Shown here: in pieces, positions 41,001 through 52,900 of the stretch
Numbering within the stretch: position 1 is the stretch's first letter
How the letters are laid out: each line of letters begins with the position of its first letter
From: Himantopus leucocephalus
Taxonomy: Eukaryota; Chordata; Aves; Charadriiformes; Recurvirostridae
DNA length: 64,000 nt
Assembly: GCA_003993805.1 (NCBI GenBank)
Contig: RSEF01000002.1
Coordinates: 8,447,829-8,511,828 of the forward strand
Direction: 5' to 3'
Translations under genes and position numbers: made by a program
Notes under the pieces: model-generated
Seen by the model: the letters and a program-made list of their open reading frames with translations, nothing else
Told to the model about the DNA's origin: nothing
The model's database searches: none

Positions 41001-42012
41001 TCAAGATTTTAAATAACAGCTTGTAAAAAAGCATGCTTGCCTTTTTTCTCAAATATTAAGCCTATTAGTAAAATAGCCAAATACATAAAGAAGCATCTCG
41101 CTGTCTCCTTGGGTATATTATTCTTCTGGTTTAGTCTCTTTTTTGGAAACAAGTGTAGAAGCCGTCTAAAAGCCAACATTACCGTGCTGTTGGCGCAGAT
41201 GTTTCCAGGTCTAAGTATAACTTATAAGATATTACTATGGAAATTTCGGATACTCCTTTTCGCTAACGGCTAGCAAATGATAGCACTTTAATAGCAACCA
41301 TATGTGTATATTGATCGGTTGTCTTAACCTTCCCTCATTCTGGGCATGTGTAAAAAGCAGATGTCTTTTGCATATTATGTTCCTTCTCAGAATACAATTT
41401 TAATCAAAGTTCAGTATGAACACACTCTTAAAGGCTATAGGCATGCAGTGGATGGCGGTTATTAAAGCATCAGTCATGCTTTGAACTTCCTCTGCCGTAT
41501 GACATTTACTGTAAAATCTGGGAGCTTTTCCATTTTCCTTTTTGATTCATGACAACTTTGGGCAATTGTCTCATTAGAGGCTGTTAAAGGTCAAACGGGT
41601 GCACAAAAGGGTGCTCGGACCCCAACACACTGCAACAGACCCGCATCACCCGGTGCCAGAGGTGGGGGCACCTGGTGTGGAATGACGCACCATGTATTTA
41701 CTCATGGTAAAGATCACAGTGGTTTTGGGTAGTCCATGGCAGACTAGGCTGGACAATTTTTAAACATTAGCTGTGATTTAAGTGAAAATGAGGTTTGTGC
41801 TGGACCAAAGCCATATCTGAATTTGGGCCACATCTGCCAAATAGATTTCTTGGAAAGAAATAGAAGGGGAACTTTGACAAATATTTTTTGTTCCCCACAA
41901 TCTATGTAATTTTAAGAAGGTTTGATTTAAAAGGTACCCTGATGATTGAATGCTTAACCCCAATTTAATTTTTTAGGTTTTAAATCTTACCACAGAAAAC
42001 TTGCCAGCAAAT
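35061..42012. other. Intronic stretch without recognisable genes or elements
   Basis: About 7 kb of unique AT-rich sequence. A small GC-rich patch lies just inside the left side (35115-35150). Another at about 41590-41690 has several CpG and a CACCCGGTGCC segment. Neither has coding potential or splice signals that I trust. Confidence 0.65.
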
Positions 42013-42110
42013 TAAAAAAACAAAACAAAACAAAAACCAACACAACCCCCCCGCACCCAAATAAACCAACCCCAAACAGAAAAAAACCCCAACAAATAGA
42101 AAAACCTGAG
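42013..42110. repeat. A/C-rich low-complexity tract
   Basis: About 100 bases almost free of T and G on the + strand: repeated AAAAC/CAAAA units, a run of seven C at about 42044-42050, then AACCCCAAACAG and AAAAAAACCCCAAC. The minus strand is correspondingly G/T-rich, with four runs of three or more G. No poly(A)-tailed element precedes it in either direction, so it looks like locally expanded simple sequence. Confidence 0.8.
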
Positions 42111-43689
42111 AAAAGCCCTACCTTTTTTAAAAAAGCTGCTAAACTGAACTATGAAATCTACTATTTGCACAACTCCAGTCCAACTGTAATCCCCACTATA
42201 AAGACCCTCTGTATTTTAGAGATGGTATTTGCCAACCGCTCCTTGGGGCATACTGCTCCTTCTCAACTCTCCTAGTGCTGCATTTAGCAGAGCAGAGCAC
42301 CGTTTGTGACTGCAGCCTCTTCAAAGCTTATTATGCCCATATTTCAAGTACAAAAGCCAAAGTAACTTGCAGTTTCTCCTTCAGCAGTCCTAGTGGGTTT
42401 AGATAGATTGTATAACGCAGCTCAGACTCCTGTGCTAATTGTTAATTTTAGAATTTAAATAGGTTTTGTTCTATTCAAAGGCAGTAGGCTAAAGGTTTCT
42501 GAAGATTCTGATTTTAGAAAAAAAGGTTAGGTCTCTTTTAGAGTTTGTGAATGAATTAGCTTTTGAATTATCTTTAAATGATACTTAATACAAAAAAATT
42601 TAATTCATGCTGAATATGCTTTTCTGGACTCTAAAATAAGATTATCATTATTTTTAGGGCACATTAACTTTTAAAAAATCATCGAATGTTAGTTGTTTCT
42701 ACAAACATAGAATTTGTCCTAATTATTTGTAGCCTGTAATGGTGGTATTCCAAAATAGAGCTGGCTATTTCAAGTCACGTTTCGAACAATCTTGTTCTTA
42801 AACACTAAAATGTTCTTCTATTCCTTTCTCAACCAGGACCTTATTTATTCCTGTTACCCATCCATTTACAAGTGACTGATATTTATATACTTTGCTTATT
42901 TCTAACTGCGACAGGTTTTTAAGCGGAGATGAATATTTTAATCTGCTGTTAGGCTGCTTTATGCATCATATGGCAGAAAAACAAACCAGATCTGTGTATG
43001 CGGTTTCTAAATTAAACCTAGTTTCCAATAACAAAATTAGACTCGGAGGTAAGTTTTTAATTTGGATAACTTAATTTGGCAGTTGTAAGTGACAGGAGGA
43101 TTGGAAAGGCAAAGAAAGCAAAAGTTGGCTAATTTCAATGAGGTATTTGTGTTTAACAGCGAAGGGTAATAATGCCCTTTTTCTGCATCCTGGATTGTTT
43201 TATTTTCTTTTATGCCATTATTTGTGTTTAGTGAACAGCTGGGCCAGTAGTTCCCATTTGTAGTCTTTTAGCTCTGTGAAGTAGCAGAGAAAGTAACGGA
43301 CATTCGCAAATTAATACTTACCGTTATTTTCTGCTAATCTGATGTAACTATCCTTTTTGAGCATAGATGTAATATCAGAGCAGAAGTAATTACTGTGTTA
43401 AAACTAGTACTGCAGGAGAATATTTTGCTAATTAAACTTGTTGCATTTAAATTGCTTCCTTTGGATCACTATATAGAAGAGAACGGTTTTGAACAATAAA
43501 TGAAACCACTTTCTTTCTCCGAGGGCTGGAATTGCAGATGGTCAGATTGTATGTGAAGCACCTAGGCTCTGAATCAGTCTTTTGTATGAAAGGGAGAAAG
43601 GTAATTTGAATGTTTGAACTCCCTGTTCCTCCCACACATACACAGGAAGCTTGTCTCAAAATGAACAATTCTCTAAATAAAGACTAATA

Positions 43690-44040
43690 AGAAGCTAAAT
43701 TAATTAGAAGGTGTGATTTGAAAAGACATTGATGAGAAGAGTCTGTCATTTTAGACAAATGGAATGGAGCTAAATAAATTAGGCCACATTAATATCTCAT
43801 TGTTCTGTGAGCAGCTTTCTTTTATTGCATTCATTAGAGGGTACTTCTTGAAATGAGCCTTTACTAGCCATTACGGATTCAGTTCTCATTTACCAATGCC
43901 GAACACACAGCTCCTGCATTAAAAATGTTTCAGCAAATCCTCATTGTTTCTGCAAATTAATATTTATATTTCTGGATACTGCACTTTTCATCTGTAACAT
44001 AGTAGGCACTGAACATTAATTTCTTTTCCCGCTGAATAAA
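43690..44040. promoter_or_regulatory. Candidate conserved non-coding element near the PTPRN2 exon
   Basis: AT-rich but not repetitive, with several homeodomain-type cores (AATTAATTAG, AAATTAGG, GCAAATTAATAT) and no simple-sequence runs. Its position within 700 bases upstream of the exon and its even, complex texture are typical of conserved intronic enhancers. No alignment was possible, so this is a suggestion rather than a demonstrated element. Confidence 0.25.
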
Positions 44041-44305
44041 CTCCCACTGAGTAAAGAAGTCTTACGTTAAAAGATTTGGGAGGCAGAAGTCTGAAATTAC
44101 TTTATAAAATAAACTGTATGCTACTTTGTACAATAGAATCTTCCTCCAACTAATATTCTTTCCAGTATTTATTTATTTTGGTAGAAAATACACTGTCTCG
44201 TGACTTCAGTGGTCCTTTGATAGCTTTTTAAAGTGTCTTTTAAAAGGTTCCTTCAGTATATAATTAGGATATATTGGAAATGCGCATCTCATCACGCATT
44301 TCTTC

Positions 44306-44357
44306 CTCTAAGAAAATGAAATGTATAGTTTTCCTTTTCTTTTTCTCTCTCCTGCAG
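44306..44357 (+). promoter_or_regulatory. PTPRN2: 3' splice site of the PTPRN2 exon (branch point, polypyrimidine tract, AG)
   Basis: A nearly uninterrupted pyrimidine tract runs from 44329 to 44354 and ends in GCAG at 44354-44357. A branch-point-like ctctaag sits at 44306-44312, about 47 bases upstream of the AG, which is a normal distance. No other AG dinucleotide occurs between the pyrimidine tract and the exon. This is a textbook strong acceptor and the main reason for placing the exon start at 44358. Confidence 0.85.
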
Positions 44358-44471
44358 ATGGAATATTTGGGAGATGTCAGCGAGTGCCAGTAATAGACAT
44401 CTATAAATATGACATTTCACCCCCTGTTCTTCAGCGCCTAAGGATCATCCTGGAGAAGCTCTCACACAGAG
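44358..44471 (+). CDS. PTPRN2: PTPRN2 (phogrin / IA-2 beta) internal coding exon, N-terminal luminal region
   Basis: Seen: a 114-base segment bounded by a pyrimidine-rich tract ending in CAG (AG at 44356-44357) and a GT at 44472. Only one of its three frames is open; the other two meet TAA. The exon starts with the last two bases of a split codon, then 37 codons, then the first base of the next, so both ends have the same phase and the exon is symmetric. The peptide begins [20 protein letters not shown] and continues with PPVLQRLR and LEKLSHR. Known: this matches the RESP18-homology region near the N terminus of PTPRN2, where mammals have a D-G-V-F-G-R-C-Q block followed by S-P-x-x-L-Q-R-L-R. 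The paralogue PTPRN is more distant here. PTPRN2 is a single-pass dense-core granule membrane protein with a pseudophosphatase domain. This exon lies in the granule lumen; its cysteine falls in the conserved F-G-x-C block. The first split codon would be Asp if the previous exon ends in G. Inference: an early exon (about the third) of a very large gene; no other exon was found here. Confidence 0.92.
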
Positions 44472-44482
44472 GTACAGTAAAC
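44470..44482 (+). promoter_or_regulatory. PTPRN2: 5' splice site of the PTPRN2 exon, weak, with a possible second donor 5 bases downstream
   Basis: The exon ends in AGAG and the intron would begin gtacag at 44472. This has the obligatory GT and an A at +3 but lacks G at +5, so it is a weak donor. A second GT, in gtaaac, begins at 44477. Use of 44472 keeps the phase and the family-like S-H-R-G ending. Use of 44477 would add five bases and change the exit phase, so it would break the frame unless the next exon compensated. I favour 44472. Confidence 0.65.
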
Positions 44483-46289
44483 ACTCTGGAGTAGGGTTTG
44501 TTGCACTGGGGGTTACAATTATTTTGTGCTCCCTCTGTGGTGACGTCCTCAGAAGTTTTCAAACACAGTGTGTTTCAGGCCCAGTAGCGCAGACTTTATA
44601 TAAGTCAAAAGCCTTACGACTCACTGAATCCGCAACAAGGACTTGGTGAAGCAGTTTCAGGAGAGGTGCTTCCTTTTTGTGTGGTGCATATCTGTGACTG
44701 ACACTCTTTACAATAAAATTGTAGCATCTGTGAATGCTGGTGTCATATAAATAAATCAGCAGGAAAGAAAAATAATTTGCCAGGTATACTTTTGCAGGAT
44801 GCATGGGCAGAAAGCACACAATTTCTAGGGAGCTGGAAACAGCTAATGAATTCATATAAGTAGGACTGCTCTGATTTCATTGCAAGCTGCGTCTACGGTG
44901 TTCCTTTTAATTTCTATTCAGCTTTCTGAAGTTAATCTCTGTGCTCTTTCCAAAGCCAGAAGTGATGTTCTAGTTCTGAATAGCATAACTTGAACAAACA
45001 AATCAAAACCTGGGTAAAGTGAAAGCAAATAAGGTGAACATACTTTTTTAGGTACTAGTACATGAAATATACCTCTATTGTAGACAGCCGCAGGACTAAG
45101 AAATCTTTGTGATCTAAATTGTTCCAAGAGGATTGTTGGAATAGTTAATTTTGCGCTTGCGTCATCTGTGTGGGTGTTTATTCCTAAATACTTTCCAGTT
45201 ACAATCTGAGTTGCAAACTAGTAGTATTGTATTAGCGTGATGCCAATCTAATTATGAGAAAAAAAAATGATTTCTTGGAAGCTCGTGACTATACTTAGAG
45301 GCTGGTCTTCTAGTTTGGAAGCCACTGATTTAGAGGATTCAAAAAATTTCCAGGGATTTATTTCCTGTCCAGCAGCCCATCCAAATGAAGCAAACTTGAC
45401 AAATCTTGATTGTAGTAACTCCTGGCTGATTAACAGTTGCATGTGAATAGTACTTGTGGCTCTTTCACTTGTCATTTTCTAAAGGCTGAGTTATGCAAGA
45501 AAATTTATGAAAATACTGTTTCATCAGGGCAACATTGTATGAGTGGAAAAGCAACTATCTGCTCTCTTTGGATATAGTGAAGAAGGGGGGAAAAACTCAT
45601 CTCACTATGGCACCTAAATTGTTATCTAAATTGACCGTGCTTGCATGGAGAGCCAGCACTCATTTCCATTGCCCAAGTATCGGTGATGAGTCCTATGTAA
45701 AGCTTCCTCCACAGGGATGTCAGAGGTGAGAGACCTGCAGGAGACCCCTGCCCTTCTGGAGGAGCATATATAGAGGCTGATGGGGTACCTCAGGCCATCT
45801 CAAATGATGCTTACCTGTGTCCACCTCCCTGACCACCATAAGATTTTGGTTAGTTCAACAGAATTCACGTAACCTCCCCCTACTAAGTGCTTCTCGGATC
45901 AAGAAACCGACCTTTCCTAGGATCTCTGTTATCAGCAACCCACCTCCCTGGATGTATCTGTTGCAGTAAAATACAGTACGCTTTTTTTAAGGAAACTTGA
46001 GCATTGAAATTTGGACTTGTCTCATATTTTTTCATAGCAAGAGAATGACGAGGAACACACGGATTGAAACCATGGTGAAGAATGAAAGTACTTTTGCTTT
46101 TATCTTTCCTTACTCATGACATTTAGAGGTGCATGCACACATGTGTATATTCTTTGAACTGATGTAAAACTTTTGCAGGCAGTTTCTGTGGCCTGTGGGT
46201 ATCCCAGTGATGAGAATCTTAAATATATCTGTAAAAGATAATAGAATGTTAGAATGCCCTTGTTCAAATGATTGATGTGATAAAATCAC

Positions 46290-46312
46290 TTTTTTTCTTT
46301 TTTTTTTTTTTT
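46290..46312. repeat. T-rich tract ending in CTCTCAG
   Basis: Twenty-three bases of T with a single C, continuing as CTCTCAG to 46319. It resembles a strong splice acceptor, but the sequence after it does not look like an exon. Confidence 0.8.
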
Positions 46313-46917
46313 CTCTCAGTATCCTTGGCAAATTCTGAAATGTTTAGTTAGGACAGAAATATGGAAGGAATAGAATCAATACAGGCTATCAGATTAATGG
46401 ATTACTGACATCAGGTGGCTCAGAGAGAAGACTTTGCTGTTTGCCGGTTCTATCAGATCCAGCCCTTAGGTCATGTTTGCTGGCTGTGATGGTCACTTGC
46501 ACAGTTAATGCTGTTCTCCTGCAAATTGTGTGCAAAACATTATGACCATTTCTGCAGTATAGATAAGAAAGATATTGTCAAACTCACACAAATATTTTGG
46601 GTAACCTCAAGAAAGGGCTTCACTTTTTCAGAGGTCTTATTTCCTTTATCTATTTAATACCCAGTTCTTGTCCATTCCAAAGGAGTACTGGCTACCTCCA
46701 CTTGGTGATGTCCAGTTTCCCTGGAAGGGGTAGGGGACAGCATCTCTTCTCTCCCTTCTGTAAAGAGCCGGAAAAATTTCTCTAGGAAGACTGTATAGTA
46801 AGTCCTACAATAAGTAAAACTTTTAATAATCTCTGTATTGAACACTGTCTATTTTCATCAGACATATATACAGTTAAGGACCAGACACTATGGAAGTTAA
46901 CTTGAGCAGTTTTCTAG

Positions 46918-46950
46918 GTTTTTATTTATTTGTTTGTTCGTTTATTTACT
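46918..46950. repeat. TTTA/TTTG tetranucleotide-like simple repeat
   Basis: A degenerate run of TTTATTTATTTGTTTGTTCG followed by TTTATTTAC. It is a short, imperfect microsatellite and no function is implied. Confidence 0.7.
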
Positions 46951-49900
46951 AACGTCAGTTGGTTTTTCTTTTTTGTTTCCTTCCTGATGTCATCTTGCAG
47001 TATTACTAATCTCATATTGTTTTCTAGCAACAGTCTGTTGATATCTATTTCCATAGGATGAAAAAAAAATAATCCCTAGAAAGCCTCATCAAATTTATGT
47101 CCTCTTTCTTTCCTATTTGCTGATCACTTCTAAGTCATATTTGCCTGTAGTTGAATCAAGGTCCAAATGGAAGACTATATGGTCAGGTGCTATAAAACAA
47201 ATGAAAGCATGATGCACATAGCAAATAGCACTTGTGTTTCTGTCAGCTCAAAATGTTTACTACAATAGGAAGCATACTACAGAGGTTTAGATGAGTGACA
47301 CACTTGATGGTAATCTGTTTAATAAAGGACTTTGACTAGAATTGAATTCGGGTTTGATAATGATATAGTTTTTATGTCATATTTACGCGTTGAGTCTATC
47401 TTTATCTACACTATCTACTAGTTGATTGATGATCGAAATGAATGCCTTGGAATATTAGAGTTTCCTACAAAGAAATCATCTGTTAGCATTCAAATGCTCT
47501 TGTTCATGACATTTTCACTCACACTGTCCTTGAGTCAGTCAAATCTTTCAACATACGCTTCATGAAGAAGATTTTCTGAAGATTCAGTTTTTATAAATGT
47601 GACTATCTGTACAGGAAAAGCCCTTCTCACAGTTGCTGAAACATGATGAATCACTTTCTGAAATTGGTAGTGCTATAATTTATAATTTATGACGAATTGA
47701 AACATTTCTCATTGTCTGACAAACAGAACAGTCGAAACGATGCTGTTTAGATAGGACTAAATCATTGGAAAAGGGGAATGAAGGAAGTATCAGCACAGCG
47801 GGGTGAATGAGTACTGCCTGAAGAAAATGGAAATATTTACCCCTATGATTGATGTTCTGCATCCTCATTCAACTTGGGAGAAGATACTTCTTGGAATATA
47901 CCAAGAATGATAAATCATCTATACACTTCCCTGTTTGAGCTAAAATGCACGAAATCCTTTTTTTACTTAAATGGAATTAATAGATTATAAAATGTTTTGT
48001 TTTCTTTTTGTCCCAACAATATTACCACGGAGGCAAAGTGATCACATCACTAAGATTCTTAGCAAGATTGTGGAAAAGCAGGTCACGGATGGTTGACCTG
48101 CAAGCCGAGAAGCATGGAAAATGAGATAGGAGGACTAATCGTGGTAGATTATAATTCAAGCATGAATGCATAAATAGTACTTGAAATATCAGCATAAGCA
48201 ATAATAAAAAGGAACAATAGTATTTCTCACCTTGCTTACTCCAAGAGGGATTTACATTTGTTCCATAGGATAGTTTCTCACCAGTGATTCAGGCTAGCCG
48301 ATAACATGGTAGTAACTCTGTGAAAGTGCAGCTGCCGTAGCAATGAGCATTACTAGAAGAAAGGGCTCAGAGGTGGAGCCTGGAGGGGGCACTTCCTTAA
48401 AGACATCAGAACAAGGGTATCTGCTCAGGGTCACAACAAGTGTCCATCTGACTTCCGATTCTGCCTCTGGGAGTGGCCACTGTGCATGTTTAGGGAAAAA
48501 TGTAAGGAAACTTCAAGCATACAGGAACATTTCACAGTGTTTGTACCTTCCCAGCGTTACGTGCTTGGTGGCATATGGTTCTCTTGAGCTAGAAGTCAAA
48601 TTTTTATGTTTGCTGTATCCCTGGTGGACGCTGTTTCTAGCACAGTTCGACAGGATACTGTGTATTAGAAACAAGGCATTTTAGGCTAATAATTGGTAGT
48701 TTAGCTTTTGTCTTCTCTTTTACTTAATTTTTAACTAAATTACAATGGTTGTCACTTTACTGCAGGAAGTGTGCAGAATGCCTATTTGGAAAACAAATCA
48801 GACACATTTTTTGTTTTGTTTATGTAAGTTGGAGTCATTATTAAATGATACCTGAGTATGCTTGTTGCTACCTAATTTTTACTGTAAGACATTTTTGTTC
48901 TAAACTTTACTTTCAGGGAAAGCAATTTCTTTTATTTTATGAAGAAAATCCTGCTCAAGTTATCCAAATATCAACAGTATTATTAGGAGAACCAAAAAGA
49001 GTAGGATACACTTTTAAATTCATTTAGCTCAAGTCAGCAAGATATTCTTGAGAGGCTTATGGGCTGTGGAAATAGGCAACAGATTTACAGACTGTTTGAA
49101 AAATAATAACACTTTTTTTCCTCGTTTGTCTTCTTTGCAACCCAGAAAGCCCTTGACAGGGGGGGAAAAAAAAAAAGTTGTTCTAAATTAATTTTAACCA
49201 GTTAAGTGTAAGGTGATTAATATAACTTTGCTAGAAATAATTTTATAGTCTTACAGCAAATTTGTTTTAAAAACTAAAATGATTTACAATCAGTTAACTT
49301 GAAAATTGAAATGAATGTGACTTGTCACATGCAGCTTGTGAAGTACGAAAGGGTTGCTAAATATTTCAGTCAGGACTATTTTTCAAGGCAAAGTATCATT
49401 TGTTAATGCAATGAAGGTAACGGACTTGAAAGTAAACCTTTATAAGCTCAGTTTTGAAATAAACTTAAAAGGAATAATGCAGTTCTTGCACATATTTGCG
49501 AGGTGATTATCACATCATTATGGAGGTATATGGAAAGCTGAAAACAAGAGAGGTAGGAGAAAGCAGGTTTTTCTTTAAATTCAAATATTGATATAAAGGA
49601 AGGCAAACTCTTCTTGTGGCCTTCAGGAAAAAAAAAATAATTATAGTTTTACTTGAATAGAGCAGTGAGTTTACATCAAATTTCCCAGGCATCAGCTTGC
49701 TCCAGACACCGGTGTACTTAAATTCTTCTCCTAGATGGCTGCTGAAGCCAGGAATTGAAGCATAAACCCCATGACATGCTACACTGGAGGAACTCAGCCG
49801 GGACTGGATGTATTTACCTTCTCCTGGTATCACTGTCACACTGCCTTAACTTTTTGGCTCAGTGGACAATAACACACTGAAAAGGTTGCAAAAAATTCTT

Positions 49901-52900
49901 GCCTTTGTTAAGTGCTAAAGCACCACCGATACTGTTTGGTCTTCAAAACCTAAATAGACCTTTGGAAAACTAAGAATGAATTTCAGAAAAAACAAGAAGT
50001 TTTATTTTATTTTATAGATCAGGAGAAAGAATACATTTCAAAATCTGCTTACCAGACATAATCTGATATAGCATTGACTTGCTCTTTGCCGTATAAGACG
50101 TTTATGAAAAATGTTCTTTCCAGGAAACTGGTATTTGTGAAAAATGTATTTGCATTACAAAAATTGATTATAGGGGAAAAGCAGATTTTATGTATTATAG
50201 GAAAGATATTTGAAAGTGCAGAAGAAAACTTTTTAATTTATATTTAGTTTTATCTGCATTCATAACACTGTTATATAAAGCTTTTTGCTTGTGCATCATT
50301 TGAATATTGCTTTTTTGGAAGATAGGTATGTCAACCCAATAGCATCATATTCCTTTTGTTTAAAAAGAGTGATCAATCAGAGGTTTTACTTGTGTTTTTG
50401 ATAACACATTAACTAATATGTTTGATAGAAAGGAGAAAAGGTCTGTGTGTCTCCTTTGTGTCATGTTTCTGTCAACTAGCAGTGACAATTGCTGACTGGG
50501 ATCAGATTGCATGAAATTCTTTGTGGCCCAGATAACTTTACAGCTCTTCTTCTGAAGGAAACATAGAAATTAGTGGTAATATAATGCAAATATCAAAGGC
50601 TGTCGATCAATTCCTGCCTTGCCGCCTTTGTTTTGAAGATCTCTGTGGCACCTCATGGATTTTGAACTCTGCATTAATGCTTAGTCTTTTCCACGAAGCT
50701 CTCTGTGTTGGCTCTTCCACAGTTTGTTGTCTTTCTGCTCTGTGAAATTTGGAGACCATCTCTGTTTCTTCCTTCTGTGGAAGAAATTAAGATGTCTCCT
50801 CTTGTTCCAGTTGGAATTCACTGAGCAAGCTCACTAGGCCTCCTCGGGATGGCCATGTTTTCTCAGTATTAGACTGAGCAACAGCTTAACAGCGGAAAGT
50901 CTTCGTATGTGGGTTATTCATTAACATGCTGCCCTGTTGATGATGTCACATGTTGCTCTGAACTTCATTCTCATTCTCAGATCATTCTTTAAAAAAATTA
51001 ACACCTCCCACAGGACCATTGGACTGGGCATACACTGGACTTGAAGTGATATGGGTACATAATATATTTTAAAACACACTTGAAAACACAGCAATCAAAT
51101 TGCAGTTCATTATCAGTCGTTCCCACACTTGGAATGTCAGCAAATACCAATTCAAGCATGACATTACCTCTTTAGCCGCTGTGTTCTCTAATAACGCTAC
51201 TTTTAGAAACTGTGAATAACAATATAGCATATCCAAACCAATTATGCCATTTTGTACCATTAATCTATAATTATAGCACATTTACATATTCAACATAAGA
51301 CTTTTTTATCAGTGCGCTATCAGTGTTTTCTTCCTTATTTGTTTATTACTAGGGAATTTGTTTTCCTTTTCTATTTCTATATCCATTAGATTTTTTTATC
51401 TAGAGATTTTATCTCTGTCTAGGTTGCCTGACGTTCTTTTAAGATATCAACTCCAAATGAAACCTAGTGTTTGACATATTTTTAGCTTTATAATAGGTAC
51501 TCTAAGTTCTGAAACATTTAGGCTTACTTTTTCAAAATCATGATTTTAATCTTATTCATACAAAACCTCAATAGGTAGATTTCATGCTGATTCTTAGCAT
51601 ATAGTCACTCTCTTTCACAAGTTTCTCCTTGTGTTTTGTTTTGCCTGTACATGTGTGTATTGTCATGGATACACAGTGCAGTTCATGATAATAAAATCGT
51701 ACTTTTCCTCCAACAGTTGTCCATTGCTCAGTTTCTCTTTTGAAGCTTCTCACAGTCTTAAAATTGCAAAAAGGACTTTCTCCCCAACTTTAGTCTTTTA
51801 TTCCTATTGCTCTCTGGTTTATAATTAAGCATTGCACAGACCTGCATTCCATGTTTAACTAAAGTGTCTCCAGTCTTTTAGGAAGGCTTTGAATATTCTT
51901 CCTCTGACAGCATATGTCAAACATACAGCCATTAAACTACTTTTTTTTTTTCCTTTATCCCGTTTTGGGGTTTTTTGAATGCAGTATTTTCACATTTCTT
52001 TAGCATGGTCAGATAATTGATTTTCTTTTCCTTATTTTACTTGTGAGCTACCCAACAACACAAAACTGTGTAAGGCTGCTGAGTCTGCAATATCTTAGAA
52101 ATTTCCCTTTTTGTTCCTTTTAGCTTTCTGTAGCTCCACTTGCTTTTGTGAAGAGGCAAAGCTCCTGCCGAAGCATCCTCTAGTTGCTTGATATGTTCCT
52201 AGAAAGCTGTGTTGAGTCTTTCGATGCTCCTTCATATTCACTACTCTATTACTTTATTCTGATAAAAAAGTGCTGTTAGAGATGGAAGCTCTCTCTGTCC
52301 ATCTATCATTCTGCTCTTCTAGTAGTTTTTCATATGCGTTCCCAGTTTCAACACCATTTCACCAGACTTGAGCTTTTCATGTGTAATAAATATCATTAAA
52401 TGCTTTTCTGGAAAATCACTAGCTATGTAGAGGAGCAAAAGGGCATTAGTGTCACCGCTGGGGTAAAATCAGCTGTTACCCATTTGTTTAGAAGCAGCTG
52501 GCTCTTGCACACATATGTTACAGCCAGAGCATTATTTCTGTATTTTGGAGCTGGTCATCCCCAGCCTGTGTTTTACCCAGCTGAGCGGCCAAAGAGGCAG
52601 TCCGAGACACATGGAGAGGAGCCTCGCATACTGCAGAAAATGCAGGGGGTGTGATGCCAGGCATGGGGAGAGCATGTGGTACAGGGGAATAGCACAGGCG
52701 CTATTCGGAGCTTGTAGTAGCCACGTGGGCTCAGGCTGCCAACAAACCTCTTTTATAGCTGAAAAGGAGTTGACTAAAAAGGCAGTGGGTGGAGGGAAAG
52801 GGACTGTAGAAGTTTTTGCTCCATCAGGCTCCAGCCAGCTGACAAGCAGCAACTGATTTGAGTCAGAGTGTCTCAGATCTGGCCCTTGAGAGTGCTACTT

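Larger units (their letters stand above)
1..44357 (+). other. PTPRN2: Upstream PTPRN2 intron (intronic sequence to the left edge)
   Basis: Inferred from the exon at 44358 and its orientation. No further exon with splice sites and family-like coding was found in these 44 kb. In particular, nothing matches the preceding cysteine-rich segment that should end in the first base of an Asp codon. Open reading frames are all short, occur on both strands at chance density, and resemble nothing outside the CR1 copies. The boundary with an upstream exon is outside the window. If a still undetected first exon or an unrelated intergenic region lies here, the left part of this call would be wrong. Confidence 0.7.

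Noticed and set aside
46320..46380. Exon behind the strong T-rich acceptor at 46319
   Set aside because: The frame compatible with PTPRN2 phase stops within about ten codons, no donor follows before it, and there is no similarity to the next expected residues.
48343..48684. 113-codon open frame on the plus strand with a SGSGHCACLGKN-like stretch
   Set aside because: No domain match and no flanking splice signals in a coding phase; treated as chance.
52515..52856. Two open frames of more than 100 codons on opposite strands
   Set aside because: The overlap on opposite strands in a GC-richer patch is explained by composition; neither peptide is recognisable.
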